DNA from: Carya illinoinensis
Lineage: Eukaryota; Streptophyta; Magnoliopsida; Fagales; Juglandaceae
DNA length: 64,000 nucleotides
Reading direction: 5' to 3'
Assembly (NCBI RefSeq): GCF_018687715.1
Contig: NC_056766.1
Location: 9,537,501-9,601,500 of the forward strand
Position 1 is the first letter of the stretch; each line of letters opens with the position of its first letter. The position numbers were made by a program, and so were the translations under genes. The notes beneath the pieces are model-generated. The model ran no database searches and was not told where the DNA came from. It was given only the letters and a program-made list of their open reading frames with translations. Below, piece by piece: positions 1 through 10,079 of the stretch.

Positions 1-1044
1 CCAAATGAAGTGCATTCAAATGTGGGTCCCTGTGTTAGACGATCAAGTTTCTCTCGTCAGCCTTTTTTTTTTTTTTTTTTTCCCTGAAGTCCTTTTTTTT
101 TTTTTTTTTTCCGGTCAGCATGATCCCCTCCTACCAAACCAGTCCCAGTTCCGTGTATTGTTCAACCAAGAAAAACTCTTCACGTCCTTCAGCCTCTTTT
201 ATGTCCACTTTAAAAGAAAATGAACACTTGCATTTGGCAGTCTGCAGCTGCTCTGTTTCTTTCCTCTATAATAGAACCGAAATTCCAGCTCTCTCACCCG
301 AATGAAAAAGAAACAACACACTCCTCTTTCCTCTCTTTTTTCGTTTCTGTTCACATCCAGAGCCCCCCCAGGTGCTCAGTTTGCTTCTTCCGTCTCACTC
401 TCCCTCAAACAAAAATTATCACTCCCTCTTGGTCCCCAATGAAAAGATAAACGCTCCCTCCTAAACATCCATCTCTGTGTGTTTTCTTTTCTTCGTACCT
501 TCTATTTTTTCCTTTTTGTTTTCCCTTCTATATTTTTCTTCAGTCCCCATTTCTCTCCATCAATAATAACACTACTTATCTCTGCTGAGTCCCCTCGTTT
601 TCACGTCGAGAACCAGAAGGATTTTTTTCTCCTTCTTTTTTTCGTAAAACCAGTCTCTCTCCTCAATGATAACCCTCCTTCACATAAGTCCTTGTTTTTA
701 AATCCAAAGTCAGAATGGGAGAGTGTCTTTTTCTTTTTATTTGATCTCCTTGCCCTCAGCCTCCTTTCATTTTCGTAAACCCTTTCTTTTTCTGTCTACT
801 AAAAACTATTTTCTTCTTTACGTAAAACCCACTTTCAACTTGCCTTCGTGATTTTTGTTCAAACCATAACTCAAGACCGCATGCATCTATGAACAACCAA
901 AGTATGAAAGTCAACACCGAAAGTTATTTAACGTTCAAAGTCATCTTCATTTTGTGTACTTTTCAGCTGCCCAAGTCCACCGCTTCCTTCCTTATATTCA
1001 TTCCTCTCAATTAGCATGCACTTTTGGTCAAAAGTTCCAACTGG
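1..1044. other. Pyrimidine-rich non-coding stretch
   Basis: This stretch is dominated by C and T on the plus strand, with two long T runs near positions 62-110 and many CTCT tracts. The open frames in it (up to 99 codons) are Phe/Leu/Ser-rich by composition and match no family I recognise. It could be gene-flanking DNA or the remnant of a pyrimidine-rich LTR. I see no supportable gene. Confidence 0.5.
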
Positions 1045-1332
1045 ATCCCATGTGAATTTTATTTAAGCTAAAAATAAGTAGATAAAAATAACACTCAAAA
1101 ATAAATTAAAATGAAAAATAGATTATCAAAAATATGTTATATATATGAGGAAATATTGTCCAATTAAATTATAGTTATAAAATTAAGCATAAACATGGTA
1201 TCAATCAATTAAAAATCACAACTCGTATTTATGCTTATTAACCATTTTTTCATCTAAAACTAATAATAATGTCACGAAATAATTAAAATACATTGGTTTT
1301 AAATATATAAAATATGTAATATTTCAACTCAA
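1045..1332 (-). repeat. Truncated 3' LTR fragment of the Athila/Tat-like element
   Basis: About 285 bases here align in direct orientation with about 6395-6675. Both contain the words ATTTATGC, AACCATTTTTTCATCTAAAA and ATAAAATATGTAATATTT in the same order. They flank the gypsy coding remnants as LTRs should. This copy is cut on the left at about 1045 and on the right by the deletion that joins it to RT sequence, so neither true LTR end is present here. Confidence 0.65.
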
Positions 1333-2346
1333 TAAGAAGGCAACGTGATCAAGAAAAGAGCAAATATCCTTCACTGTTTTAGGAATAGGCAGTTAAGATA
1401 TTAATTCAATCTTGGCCCTATCAATCTCTATGATGCGTTCATAAAGTAAATGTCCAAGTACCAAACCACTAGTGACCATAAACTGACATTTCTCCCAATT
1501 CAGCAAAAATTCTTCTCCTTACATATTTTCAACACAACAGTAAGATTTTTTAAATAGACATAAAAATATTTACCAAATACAGAAAAATCATTCATAAAAA
1601 CCCCACACGTCATCAAGTATATAAAAAAAATACTCATCATACAACGCTAAAAAGTAGCTAGTGCATTACATAAACCAAATGACAATCTTCTAAATCCAAA
1701 AGTACCAAAGGGACAAGTGAATGTGGTCTTCTCTTGATCATCTGGTGTTATGAAAATTTGACAATAACTAGAAAAATCATCCAAAAAACCATAAAAAACA
1801 TTACCAACTACTTTTTCGAAAATTTGATTTAGGAAAGGTAATGGGGAGTGATCTTTTCGATTGACCAAATTCAACTTTTAGTAGTCAATACACATTCTCC
1901 AGTCTGTTACCTTCCTAGTCGGGATCAATTCACCATTAGTACTTTCAATAACAGTTAAACCAGATTTTTTTTGGACTACTTGTGTCAGACTTACCCACTT
2001 GCTATCGGAGATAGGATAAACGCCACATCTAACAATTTTAGCACTTCATTCTTCACCACCTCCTTCATGATAGGATTCAACCTCCGCCGTACATCATGAA
2101 CTGGTCTCACATCTCCTTCCAAAAAAATATTTTGAGTACAAATTGAAGGATCAATACCTTTGATGTCTGCAATAGTCCAGCCTATCGCACCTCGATGATG
2201 TCTCAACATTGTTAATATTTATGCTTCTCCTTTGAAGTAAGCTAAGAAGAAATGACAACTGAAAATGTATCCTCAATTGGGCTCAAAAAAATATACTTCA
2301 AGTTTTCGGGTAGTGGCTTCAACTCTAGTATTGTGATTTCTTCTTC
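1333..2346 (-). pseudogene. Gypsy reverse transcriptase remnant
   Basis: The minus-strand translation follows an Athila/Tat RT in order: AIGWTIADIKGI (about 2180), the RRLNP...EVLKLLD segment, a DWRMCIDY-like block, PLPFLNQIFEKVVG, then FLDDFSSYCQIFITP in place of the usual FLDGYSGYNQI. Next comes the catalytic box, read here as VFMNDFSVFG where active enzymes have FMDDFSVFG, so one catalytic Asp is replaced by Asn. The tail LNWEKCQFMV...GLVLGH and IDRAKIELIS...SFLDHVAF follows before the sequence breaks off. Several frames must be joined and at least three stops are present. It is inactive. In a complete element the product would copy the element's RNA into DNA inside virus-like particles. 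Confidence 0.82.
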
Positions 2347-3176
2347 TTATGAATTCATGGCTCCTGGTAAATCAAGAGCTTCAAAGACTGGCCAATGCCA
2401 ATTACTTGTGTAACTCACATATAATAACTGAAGAAACCCGATTGTCTCTGTCAACTGCCCATCTGATTCTGTCAATTCTAATGATGTAGGAATTGTCTCA
2501 ATAAGAACCTCAAACTGCTCAAGAAAGCTATATTCAGATTCACTTTCAGAATCAAATACTGATAACAACTTCAAACTGTCAAAATCATACACCATATCAA
2601 TAGTATTCACATCTGAATCATCACATCCACAAGCTATCTTGCAAGCGTTAAACACATCATCTCCCATGTCATATTCCCAAAATTGAGCTTCAATACTTCA
2701 CTTCGACAATTGATAAATGCATTGGAAGTAGCAAGGAATGGGCACCCAAGAATGACAGGCGCATGGTGAATAATGGAAACTAGCTGCTGCATGTTAAGAA
2801 CTACAAAATTCACTGGGTAATAAAATTTGTCCACCTGGACTAGCACGCCTTCAACTATACCCATTGGCACTTTAACTGATCTGTCAGCCAACTGTAGCAT
2901 GATGCAGGTCTTTTTTAGCTCACCCAATCTCAATTGCTCATACACTGAGACTGGTAGCAAGTTCACATAACTCCCCAGATCAAGTAAAGCTCTTCCAATG
3001 CATGACTTACCAATCATAATGAAAATGTGGGAAGAGCCAGGATCTCCAAACTTCTGAGGAGTCTCGTTCAATATCAATGTACTAACTTGTTCTGTTAGGA
3101 AAGCTTTCTTCTTTACATTCAACTTCCTCTTCACTGTGTACAAATTTTGCATACGAAGACACTTGTTGTATGGCAT
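2347..3176 (-). pseudogene. Gypsy aspartic protease and linker remnant
   Basis: A 180-codon minus-strand frame (3176-2634) carries a retropepsin-like fold signature: IGRALLDLGSYVNLLP, where the Asp of the DLG(A/S) motif is kept, followed by VPMGIVEGVLVQVDKFYYPVNFVVL and VILGCPFLATSNAFIN, the second conserved block of plant gypsy proteases. The next frame (2667-2347), acidic and Ser/Asp-rich, corresponds to the spacer between protease and RT. The two frames overlap by 34 bases out of phase, so a frameshift separates them. In an intact element the protease would process Gag-Pol. This copy is disconnected from both gag and RT. Confidence 0.78.
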
Positions 3177-3243
3177 CTAAGAGTGGAATATTAATCTTTA
3201 CTTGCTTGAAAATCTCCTGAATCTCAGTGTGATATTTATTCTT

Positions 3244-4902
3244 TTAGCCAGTTGCCAATCTCTGAGGATAGGAAACCACAGGTTGGTACCCTCTACTAGT
3301 TTCAGTCCCTCCACTCACAGGCTTCTTTGACTCTAGCCTTACTTCCTCTAGTTCTTTCTCAGCTTCATTAGTCTCTATTATATCTTCATGTTTAGAATCA
3401 ACTACTTGTCTGTCCATGGTCATCTCAGGTTGGGGAACTTCCTTTCCAATTCTCAAAGTAAGAACAACCTTCACTGTCTCAATAACGTCCCCTCAGACAT
3501 TATGCACTTGCTATTGTTGCTTGTATACTTGAGAATTAGGTTGAGGCTGTGCTGAAAATTTTCTCTTATCTAGAGTGCTCAAGGTCGTGCTTATCTTATT
3601 AATGGTGCCCCGCAACTCATTTATGGCTTGAGTATTCTGATTGTTTGTGGTGGCCTGAATCTGCATGAATTGCTTAAGTGTATTGGCCATCTATGTCATA
3701 CTGTCGTCTTGACACTTTTTTGCAGATGATTACGGCTAAGAACTTTGTGCAGTTATGTGAGGCTGAAATCCAGTAGGCACTACAAAAGGATAGCTCTGGG
3801 AACTCTGATATGGTTGATACTGGTACTGAGGAGCACCCTAATGAAATGGCTGCTGCGAAGATGGTGGAGACCAGCCAGGCTGATCATTTCTCCATGATAA
3901 ATTTGGGTGATTCCTCCACCCCAGATTATATGTGTTGGAAAAATGCTGATTCTGGGCTTTGTTAACTCAGTTAGCTGATTGCATCTACTCAGACCCACTT
4001 TCCTGAAATACTAGAATAATCGGGCAGTCCTGGGTTTTATGGTTCGAATTAGTGCATATAGAGCATGCCTATACTGCTTTCACAGCCTTCACTTTTTCCA
4101 TTTCCATGACCTCCAATCTTCTAGTTAATGCAGCTATTCAGACTTGAACATCAGTCTCCTCCTTAAGCTCATATATCCCTCCACCAGAAATAGCCCTTAG
4201 TAGCTGTGCTGTTAACGGCACTCAATCAGTCCAAGTATTCCACTGTTGTGCACTCTCATCAAGATAGTCAAAAAATGATAGTGCTTCATCGGGTTCCTTG
4301 CTAAAGAATTCCCCATTGCACATCGTCTGAACAAACTGATTGCATTTTGAAGTGAGACCAGTGTAAAAATATCTCACCAACGTCCAAGATTTGAAACCAT
4401 GATGAGGAAAGATGTTTACCAAATCTTTAAATTTTTTCCAACTGGGTTGAAAAGTCTCGTTAGGTTTCTGATTGAATTGGTTGATTTACTCTTAGAAAAA
4501 CTGAGTTATCTGAAAAGGAAATTTTTTTTTTAAGAATTCTCACTATATATTAGACCAACTAGAAATAGAATTAGGCCTCAAAGAATTAAATCAAATTTTC
4601 GCTTTATCCTTTAAAGAGAAAGGAAATAAACGAAGTCTAATAAATTCATCAGTAATAGCTCTAGTAATAAAAGTAGTGTAGGCCAACTCAAAGTCTGTCA
4701 AGTTCTAGTAAGGACTCTGAAAATCTATTCTGTGGAACTGAGATATCACTGATATCATGCCATACTTAATAGAAAAATTAAATGCATCATTGAGTAAAAC
4801 AATACATGAAGGTGTAGTGGTGCAAGTGGGTTGCAAATAATCCTTAAGAGTGCGTGGTGCAAGTGTAGCCATGGTTTGTTCAATTTCAATATCCCCGCTC
4901 AT
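3244..4902 (-). pseudogene. Gypsy gag remnant with zinc knuckle
   Basis: Minus-strand frames starting at 4902 read like Athila/Tat Gag: an N-terminal RTLKDYLQPT segment, then LIxxFHRIDFQSPY, then a retrotrans_gag core (4422-4222) containing FKSWTLVRYFYTGLTSKCNQ and SFFDYLDESAQQW. A CX2CX4HX4C zinc knuckle (CSICTNSNHKTQDC) can be read at about 4070-4028, followed by the NTYNLGWRNHPN segment typical of these Gags. An acidic linker ending YPQRLATG lies at 3474-3244. Many stops and frameshifts break the frame. The intact product would be the RNA-binding capsid protein. Confidence 0.78.
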
Positions 4903-5143
4903 AGAAGAGACATGAAAGCTATCTATCTATGAGCTGTGTATACTACTCTCAATGCTCGATGCAACTCTAAGCAACCTATTTGAACTGTCTCTCACCCATG
5001 ACATAAAGCATCAATCTAAATAGCATAAATAAGGTTCAAGTGACTGAATAGTAGATGGCAAATGAAATGTGTAATCAGAGATGACATAGTGAAAATAAAA
5101 AATAAAAAATAAATAATGAGTTTAAATTTAAGTTAGATAACTA

Positions 5144-5161
5144 TCTCCGACAACTGCGCCA
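5144..5161 (-). promoter_or_regulatory. Primer-binding site of the Athila/Tat-like element
   Basis: On the minus strand this reads TGGCGCAGTTGTCGGAGA, close to the TGGCGCCGTTGCCGGGGA primer-binding sequence common in plant Athila/Tat elements. It lies a few bases inside the LTR edge and upstream of gag, which fixes the element's orientation. About 240 bases of leader separate it from gag. Confidence 0.75.
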
Positions 5162-5167
5162 AATACT

Positions 5168-6735
5168 TGACTTACTCAAAAATGAGTAGCACAAATGCTA
5201 TATCAAGTGTAGGAGGATGTTATGTTATAATTAGGAATAAAATTTCTAGATCGTCTCCTCGGAAAAATTTGCCTAAATTCAAGTTCGTATAAAATGGTAA
5301 AAAGTTTCACAAACAAAATTGGTGGTATGTACAATGAATGGAAGAGTGCAACGAAAATAAAAATGGCACTAGTCATAGATTAGATTCATATTTTTGGATT
5401 TTTGAGTGTCAAAATGGAATGTAAAAAAACTAACAAATTGAAATTAACAATTAAAGAATCAACTAAACTAAACAATCATCATTAATTAACCTGAAATTAA
5501 ATAATAAAACTGAAAATTTTTAAGTCATAATTAACCTTTAATCAATCTAAAATGCAATGGAACTAAGAGATTAATAAAAGTAAATCAAGAATTAAACTAG
5601 ATTAGAAAGTAATTGACAAGATATGAGCTGAAAATTGAAAAGTCCTAATATCAAGATTCTAGGTTTCATCCTTATATTCAAATTACATATTCTCAAAATC
5701 AATCCATAGCAAATGTAATCATTGTTAAATGAAAGCTTAAAAGAGCATAAAAATAACGATATCAAACTTAAACATACTGAAAATAAAATATCCAAAATTG
5801 AATGATTCTAAACTAAAGATCTCAAAAATACACTATAAAATTTAAATTGAAATTAAATAAAAAGTAGAGAATGAAAAGAGTCAACTAAATAGATGGAGAT
5901 AGAGATGAAAATTAGTGAAGGCAACGGAAGATGTTGGACCCAGAGGAGTTCTTCAACGGCGGTGCTAGAGTGTCTTTTCTCAAAAACTTCAGTCCCTCTT
6001 GTGAAGACCCAACACAAAAATTAAATTCTGATCCATGCGGTGTGCCTTTCTCTGGAAACCCGAATGAAGTCTTTTTTCTCCGAAAAAATATAGTTACAAG
6101 CATAATTGTGCACTAATCTGTGCACCAATGTGATGTGATTGGTCAAAAAATAGATTTTATTGAAAATAGTGTTAATTTAAATCTTAAGTATGAATAAATC
6201 AATATTGGTACACAGATTAGTGCGCAACTGTACTTGTATATAACAAAACTCTTTTTCTCCTATCCCATCGGCGTGCAAAAACCTAAAAGCTAGGCATTAG
6301 AATTCAGGTCTCGTGTGGTGTGCAAAAACCAAAGACTTCCTGCATCAAAGACCCAATAGACTGAAGCGCGCCCACTTTTCCTTTTACTTTTATATTTTTC
6401 AACCCACATGCTTTATCTATTTATATAAAAATAAATAAAAATCAAAAAAAATAAAATGAAGAATAAAATATCGAAGATGTGTTATGCATGTGAAAAAAGT
6501 ATAGTATAATTAAATTACAAGTTATAAAATTAAGCATAAATCATGCTATTAACCAATTTAAATCACGATTTGGATTTATGCATCTTAACCATTTTTTCAT
6601 CTAAAACTAATAATAATGTAATAAAATAAATAAAATATATTGATTCTAAATGTATAAAATATGTAATATTTAAGCTAAATCAGAGCAATAAACATATTAA
6701 TATAAGCCATACTTGGAGTGCGACATCAAGAGATC
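5168..6735 (-). repeat. 5' LTR of the Athila/Tat-like element
   Basis: The LTR begins next to the primer-binding site (plus-strand TGACTTAC at about 5168). Its distal part matches the truncated 3' LTR copy at 1045-1332. The length of about 1.5 kb suits Athila-type LTRs. The outer boundary was not resolved and is set where the LINE RNase H reading begins. The two frames at 5912-6116 overlap on opposite strands and are not credible genes. Confidence 0.55.
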
Positions 6736-7160
6736 ACTACATTTTAACATTTGATGTGGCGGCAAGAAGCTTCGGCAACAATGCAGTTGCCATATGGAGA
6801 TCAGAGGATGGCTCTCCAATATTTGTCATCACCAAATTTATCCAAAGCCTGAACCCAAACTAGCGAGAGGCTACATTAATGCTTATAGGAATAATGGAAG
6901 CAAAGGAACAACTTATTGAGAAGATTATGACTGTAGGCGACTCATTGGGAACAATGTTAGCAGTGAATGAACTAGAAAACATTATAGACTAGATTGTCCA
7001 ACCTATAATTCATTATATCAGGAATGCATTGCAATCCTTCCAAAGCTGGCATATCAGGAAAATATATTGAGAGTTTAATCGATACGCACATTCTATTGCG
7101 CAGTAGACAGCTTCCAATAGGCTCTATGGAAGCATACCCATTTTTTCAATACTTCCTTAG
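6735..7160 (+). pseudogene. LINE-type RNase H domain (RVT_3-like) remnant
   Basis: One plus-strand frame reads YILTFDVAARSFGNNAVAIW, then REATLMLIGIMEAKEQL, then VGDSLGTMLAVNELEN, then FNRYAHSIAQ, ending at a stop at 7158-7160. Spacing and motifs follow the plant RNase H-like domain at the C-terminus of LINE ORF2: an initial FD(G/A)A aspartate, the E of REA, the D of GDS and the final N-x-x-AH segment are all visible. Internal stops interrupt it at the positions aligned before REA, after the ENIID segment, before the EFNRY segment and after SIAQ. It is a dead fragment without its RT. A 3' UTR-like stretch follows. Confidence 0.75.
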
Positions 7161-7275
7161 ATGTTAAACTTTCATAATAGGAAAGACCCTCCTGTTATTT
7201 GTAATATTTAACTACACTGTCCGATGTAGGCAGAGATTTTCTTTATCATGAATGAAGCCTGCTCTTTTTTGGTTC

Positions 7276-7300
7276 TTTTTTTTTTTTTTTTTTTTTTTTT
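7276..7300. repeat. T25 homopolymer
   Basis: An uninterrupted run of 25 T. It could be the 3' pyrimidine-rich tail of the plus-strand LINE fragment just upstream, or the poly(A) tail of the minus-strand LINE fragment at 8125-8760 read on the opposite strand. No flanking target duplication was found to decide between these. Confidence 0.6.
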
Positions 7301-8124
7301 CCCTCTACTTTCAAGCATGTAATTTTCATAATATGCAGGGACCAAGCAATATATTGAAGAATCTTATGGCCTTGACCTCTAACCTATGTTTTAGCATATA
7401 ATTCAGACAGATACTTAAGCATTTAAAAGAATTTTCTCTATCTCCTTTGTTGAGTCCGGATTTACTCTCCACTCCTCTTCTCAATTCCTCTCCTCTCCCG
7501 ATAAATTTTGTCAATAAAGTTTAATAACGCAAGCAAATAAATATAGGGGAGACAACTAGAGTTTCTTGGAAAATGAGTTCTCAACCACCAATGTGCTATA
7601 TTATAAATTAAATGATTACACTCTGTCTTAAAATATTGGATGTTGAGAGATATATCTTGGTACGAAAATAGTGAATCATTCTTAATTACATTTTGGCTTG
7701 CATGTGGACTGGGGTTCCCTACACTGTATTGTGTCTAACGTCTGATCTCTATACTGTTAAAAAATGTTTGTGTCAAGAAATTATATAAAATCCTAATTAC
7801 TCATACTTGTGGGAATTCATAGAATATAAATGAAATGATTAAATTTATATTTTCTTCATTAGGCTAAAGTTTTGGAACAATAAATGATATAAATATTATA
7901 TCTTTATACTAAATTGATCAGATTACTAAATATTAAAAGTAGCACTCTGTTTAAAGTTTTTGGACTTTGCTTACTGTTGAAATCATACATAACTCAAGCA
8001 TTGGAACAAGACAATAAGGACTTGGGCTTAAGCAAGGGTTTGAGATCACACAGCCATTTGTTGTTCTTGTAAATTATAGTGATAACACTAGTGTGGGTAT
8101 CTTCAAACCTAGCCATGTTCCTAG
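7301..8124. other. Non-coding, no gene seen
   Basis: AT-rich sequence without a recognisable domain on either strand. The 62-codon frame at 7326-7514 (-) matches nothing I know. The region may be untranslated LINE sequence. Confidence 0.5.
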
Positions 8125-8760
8125 TTAACTAAACCTCCCAAGGAATGCGAGAAGGTAACAAGTGGGTGAGCAAGTGGAATTGATCAGAGCCACGGAATGA
8201 GGACCATCATTGAATGGTGTTCCAACTGCTAGAAGCAATATGTGTATAGCCAAAGAGAGAGACAAAATTAAGCCACACCCTCTTAAAAATGGAGTAAATG
8301 AAGACGTGTTTCGCAATCTCTAGAGTGCCATCAAAGTAAGACGAATAATTAGAGACTATGGGAATACCACATTGTTGGACCTTGTCATTGAGAGCGATAC
8401 CATTGTGCTACAATTTCCAAACAAAGATAGAAATCTTGGTGGGGATCCCCTAAAACCAAATAAAAGACCTAAAAGGGAAGATATAAATTAGTCTCTAAAA
8501 TGGTTCCAAACATATTTTAAGGTAAAATTGCCTTGAGTATGCTTCCAAACTCTGATATCAAAACCCGATTTATGAGTTACAAGGGAGTTGCTAACTTCCT
8601 ACAATAAAGATCTGTCAACAGTGTTCAGGAGATTATTAGTGATCAACGTAGAGGTAGAGCAAACATCTTTGAGAAATAAGGCAAGGTTGAAAACTGGGAA
8701 ACCTTCCTAAGCTAAAGAGTTGTTGCCTGCTCAATTGTCTTGCCAAAATTTTAAATTACC
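8125..8760 (-). pseudogene. LINE ORF2 C-terminal (zf-RVT) remnant
   Basis: Minus-strand translation gives the order seen after RT in plant LINE ORF2 proteins: NLKFWQDN (about 8760), then FDIRVWKHTQGNFTLKYVWN (about 8560), then a PTKISIFVWKL-like step into HNGIALNDKVQQCGIPI (about 8400-8350), and a tail toward the 63-codon frame at 8316-8125. This matches the zf-RVT (PF13966) layout, although most of the Cys/His ligands are gone. At least two frameshifts and several stops are present. It lies opposite in strand to the RNase H remnant at 6735-7160, so the two are either separate insertions or an inverted pair. Confidence 0.65.
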
Positions 8761-9003
8761 TTTATGGATGTTCTATTGACTTCCAACTTGGATAATAGGG
8801 AGAAAATTACATATGACTTTTAAAGAGTTAGAATGAAAAGTTTTGACCACAACAAGTTCAAAGACATGACTTTACTTCGAATGCTAGAATTGGGTCCAAG
8901 GAGACTTTGACATAAAATTACATCAACAAGTAATTGTAAATATTGACCATGCTTTATCCTATCTCCATTATTGTAATTGTAAAGTTTTGAAGAGGATCAG
9001 AGT
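8761..9003. other. Short spacer before the gypsy LTR
   Basis: AT-rich with no recognised coding. Its last five bases (AGAGT, 8999-9003) nearly match the five bases after the downstream LTR (AAAGT, 13624-13628) and are the proposed target duplication. Confidence 0.5.
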
Positions 9004-9630
9004 TGTAAGGGGATTTTTCTCCTGGGCCAAAGGCCTAGAGTGCAACCCTAATACAGGGAGCCCAGGTTGGCCGAACGACCTATTGGCCCATCAAGGGCCT
9101 CCAACCATAAAGTTGAGATTGGCCTATGGCCACAATTGTGCAAGAAGCCTCTAAAGGCAGGGGAAGCAGAGGACACGTCACCCCGGCCTCCCCCTACGGC
9201 GCCTAGCCTCAAAGAGCTTGTGCGGGCATGGAGGCGGTAAACACGATGAACCCTTGATCCTCTAACAAAAAGTAAGGAGGAAACTAATGGAGTGCATTTG
9301 CAAGTGGGCAGAGGGGATAGGAAGCCACACCACATTAATGGGCTCTGACTAAGGGGGCAGTTGAGATGACATGTACCACTGACATGGGATATGGGCAATT
9401 GACCCTAGAAACTAAGTATAAAAGGCAATTCTTATGTATGAAGAAGTCTCTCTAAACTCCTTATTCATTGGCACAAAATATTAAGACAATACTAACTTTG
9501 ACATCGGAAACTTCCCGGCCTCCACCAAGGGCCCCATCTCTTGTTTTTTTCTCTGTGTTCGCAAGCCCAAAATTGAAGACCTAAGTTCCTGAGAGCCTAG
9601 CCCAAAAGTATGCGAAACATGACATTAACA
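9004..9630 (+). repeat. 5' LTR of the Tat-like gypsy element
   Basis: 627 bases, TGTAAGGGG...CATTAACA. It matches 12960-13623 along its whole length except for a block of roughly 37 bases present only in the downstream copy. The small open frame at 9048-9398 (-) lies within the LTR and is not a gene. Confidence 0.82.
9417..9425 (+). promoter_or_regulatory. LTR TATA box
   Basis: TATAAAAGG within the 5' LTR, about 210 bases before the LTR end, a plausible core promoter for the element's RNA. The matching position in the 3' LTR reads GTAAAATAAG, so that copy has lost the box. Confidence 0.5.
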
Positions 9631-9631
9631 G

Positions 9632-9649
9632 TGGCACCATGGGATTACC
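9632..9649 (+). promoter_or_regulatory. Primer-binding-like site
   Basis: TGGCACCATGGGATTACC starts two bases after the 5' LTR end. It looks like a diverged form of the TGGCGCCGTCTGTGGGAA type seen in plant gypsy elements. Position supports it more than sequence does. Confidence 0.5.
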
Positions 9650-9671
9650 ATAGACTTCACATGTCCTGCAT

Positions 9672-9929
9672 ATGCCGACAACAACCCATTCTCAGACGAC
9701 TCGGGGACAAGAGAAAGCAACATCAGTAAAGATGGAAGCAAGGCTCGTGGCAATGGACCAGCTAGAAGGGAAGGAGAAAGAGGCACTTGACGAAACCACC
9801 AATGAGCTGAGAGATAACATGGAGCCAAATGAGTGCATAGGCTCCGGTAATGATGGAGGGGGAGCCAATACCGAGGAAAAAGGAAGAGCGCATTGGACAT
9901 CCTCCCACCCCCACCTTAGTGTGCCCTAG
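9672..9929 (+). pseudogene. Gag N-terminal remnant
   Basis: An 85-codon plus-strand frame rich in Glu, Gln, Thr and Gly directly after the primer-binding site, where Gag should begin. It is hydrophilic, with no recognised domain or zinc knuckle. It ends at a stop, and about 150 bases later the sequence already reads as pol, so most of gag is deleted. The assignment rests on position. Confidence 0.45.
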
Positions 9930-10079
9930 CAGATGGCGAGATTCAAGACGAGCACGCTTTTAGGAAGGTGGAGCCATATAAGCCGCTAGCGCTAGTCCTG
10001 CTGTACCCGAGCCACCTAGAAGCCACTGCTAGGATCAACACCAGGATGACTCTCAAAATGAGGGGCACCATGCAACGGC

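Larger units (their letters stand above)
1045..6735 (-). mobile_element. Degenerate Ty3/gypsy retrotransposon, Athila/Tat-like
   Basis: Read on the minus strand, the order is 5' LTR (about 6735-5168), primer-binding site (5161-5144), gag (4902-3244), protease region (3176-2347), reverse transcriptase (2346-1333) and a truncated 3' LTR (1332-1045). The gag and protease wording and the primer-binding site resemble Athila/Tat elements. RNase H and integrase are absent. The RT reading stops in the segment that normally follows RT and passes directly into LTR-like sequence, so an internal deletion removed the rest of pol and the start of the 3' LTR. Stops and frameshifts occur throughout. Outer borders are approximate. 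Confidence 0.8.

Noticed and set aside
9672..9929. Independent host gene of 85 codons
   Set aside because: Its place right after the LTR and primer-binding site makes a gag remnant the better explanation.
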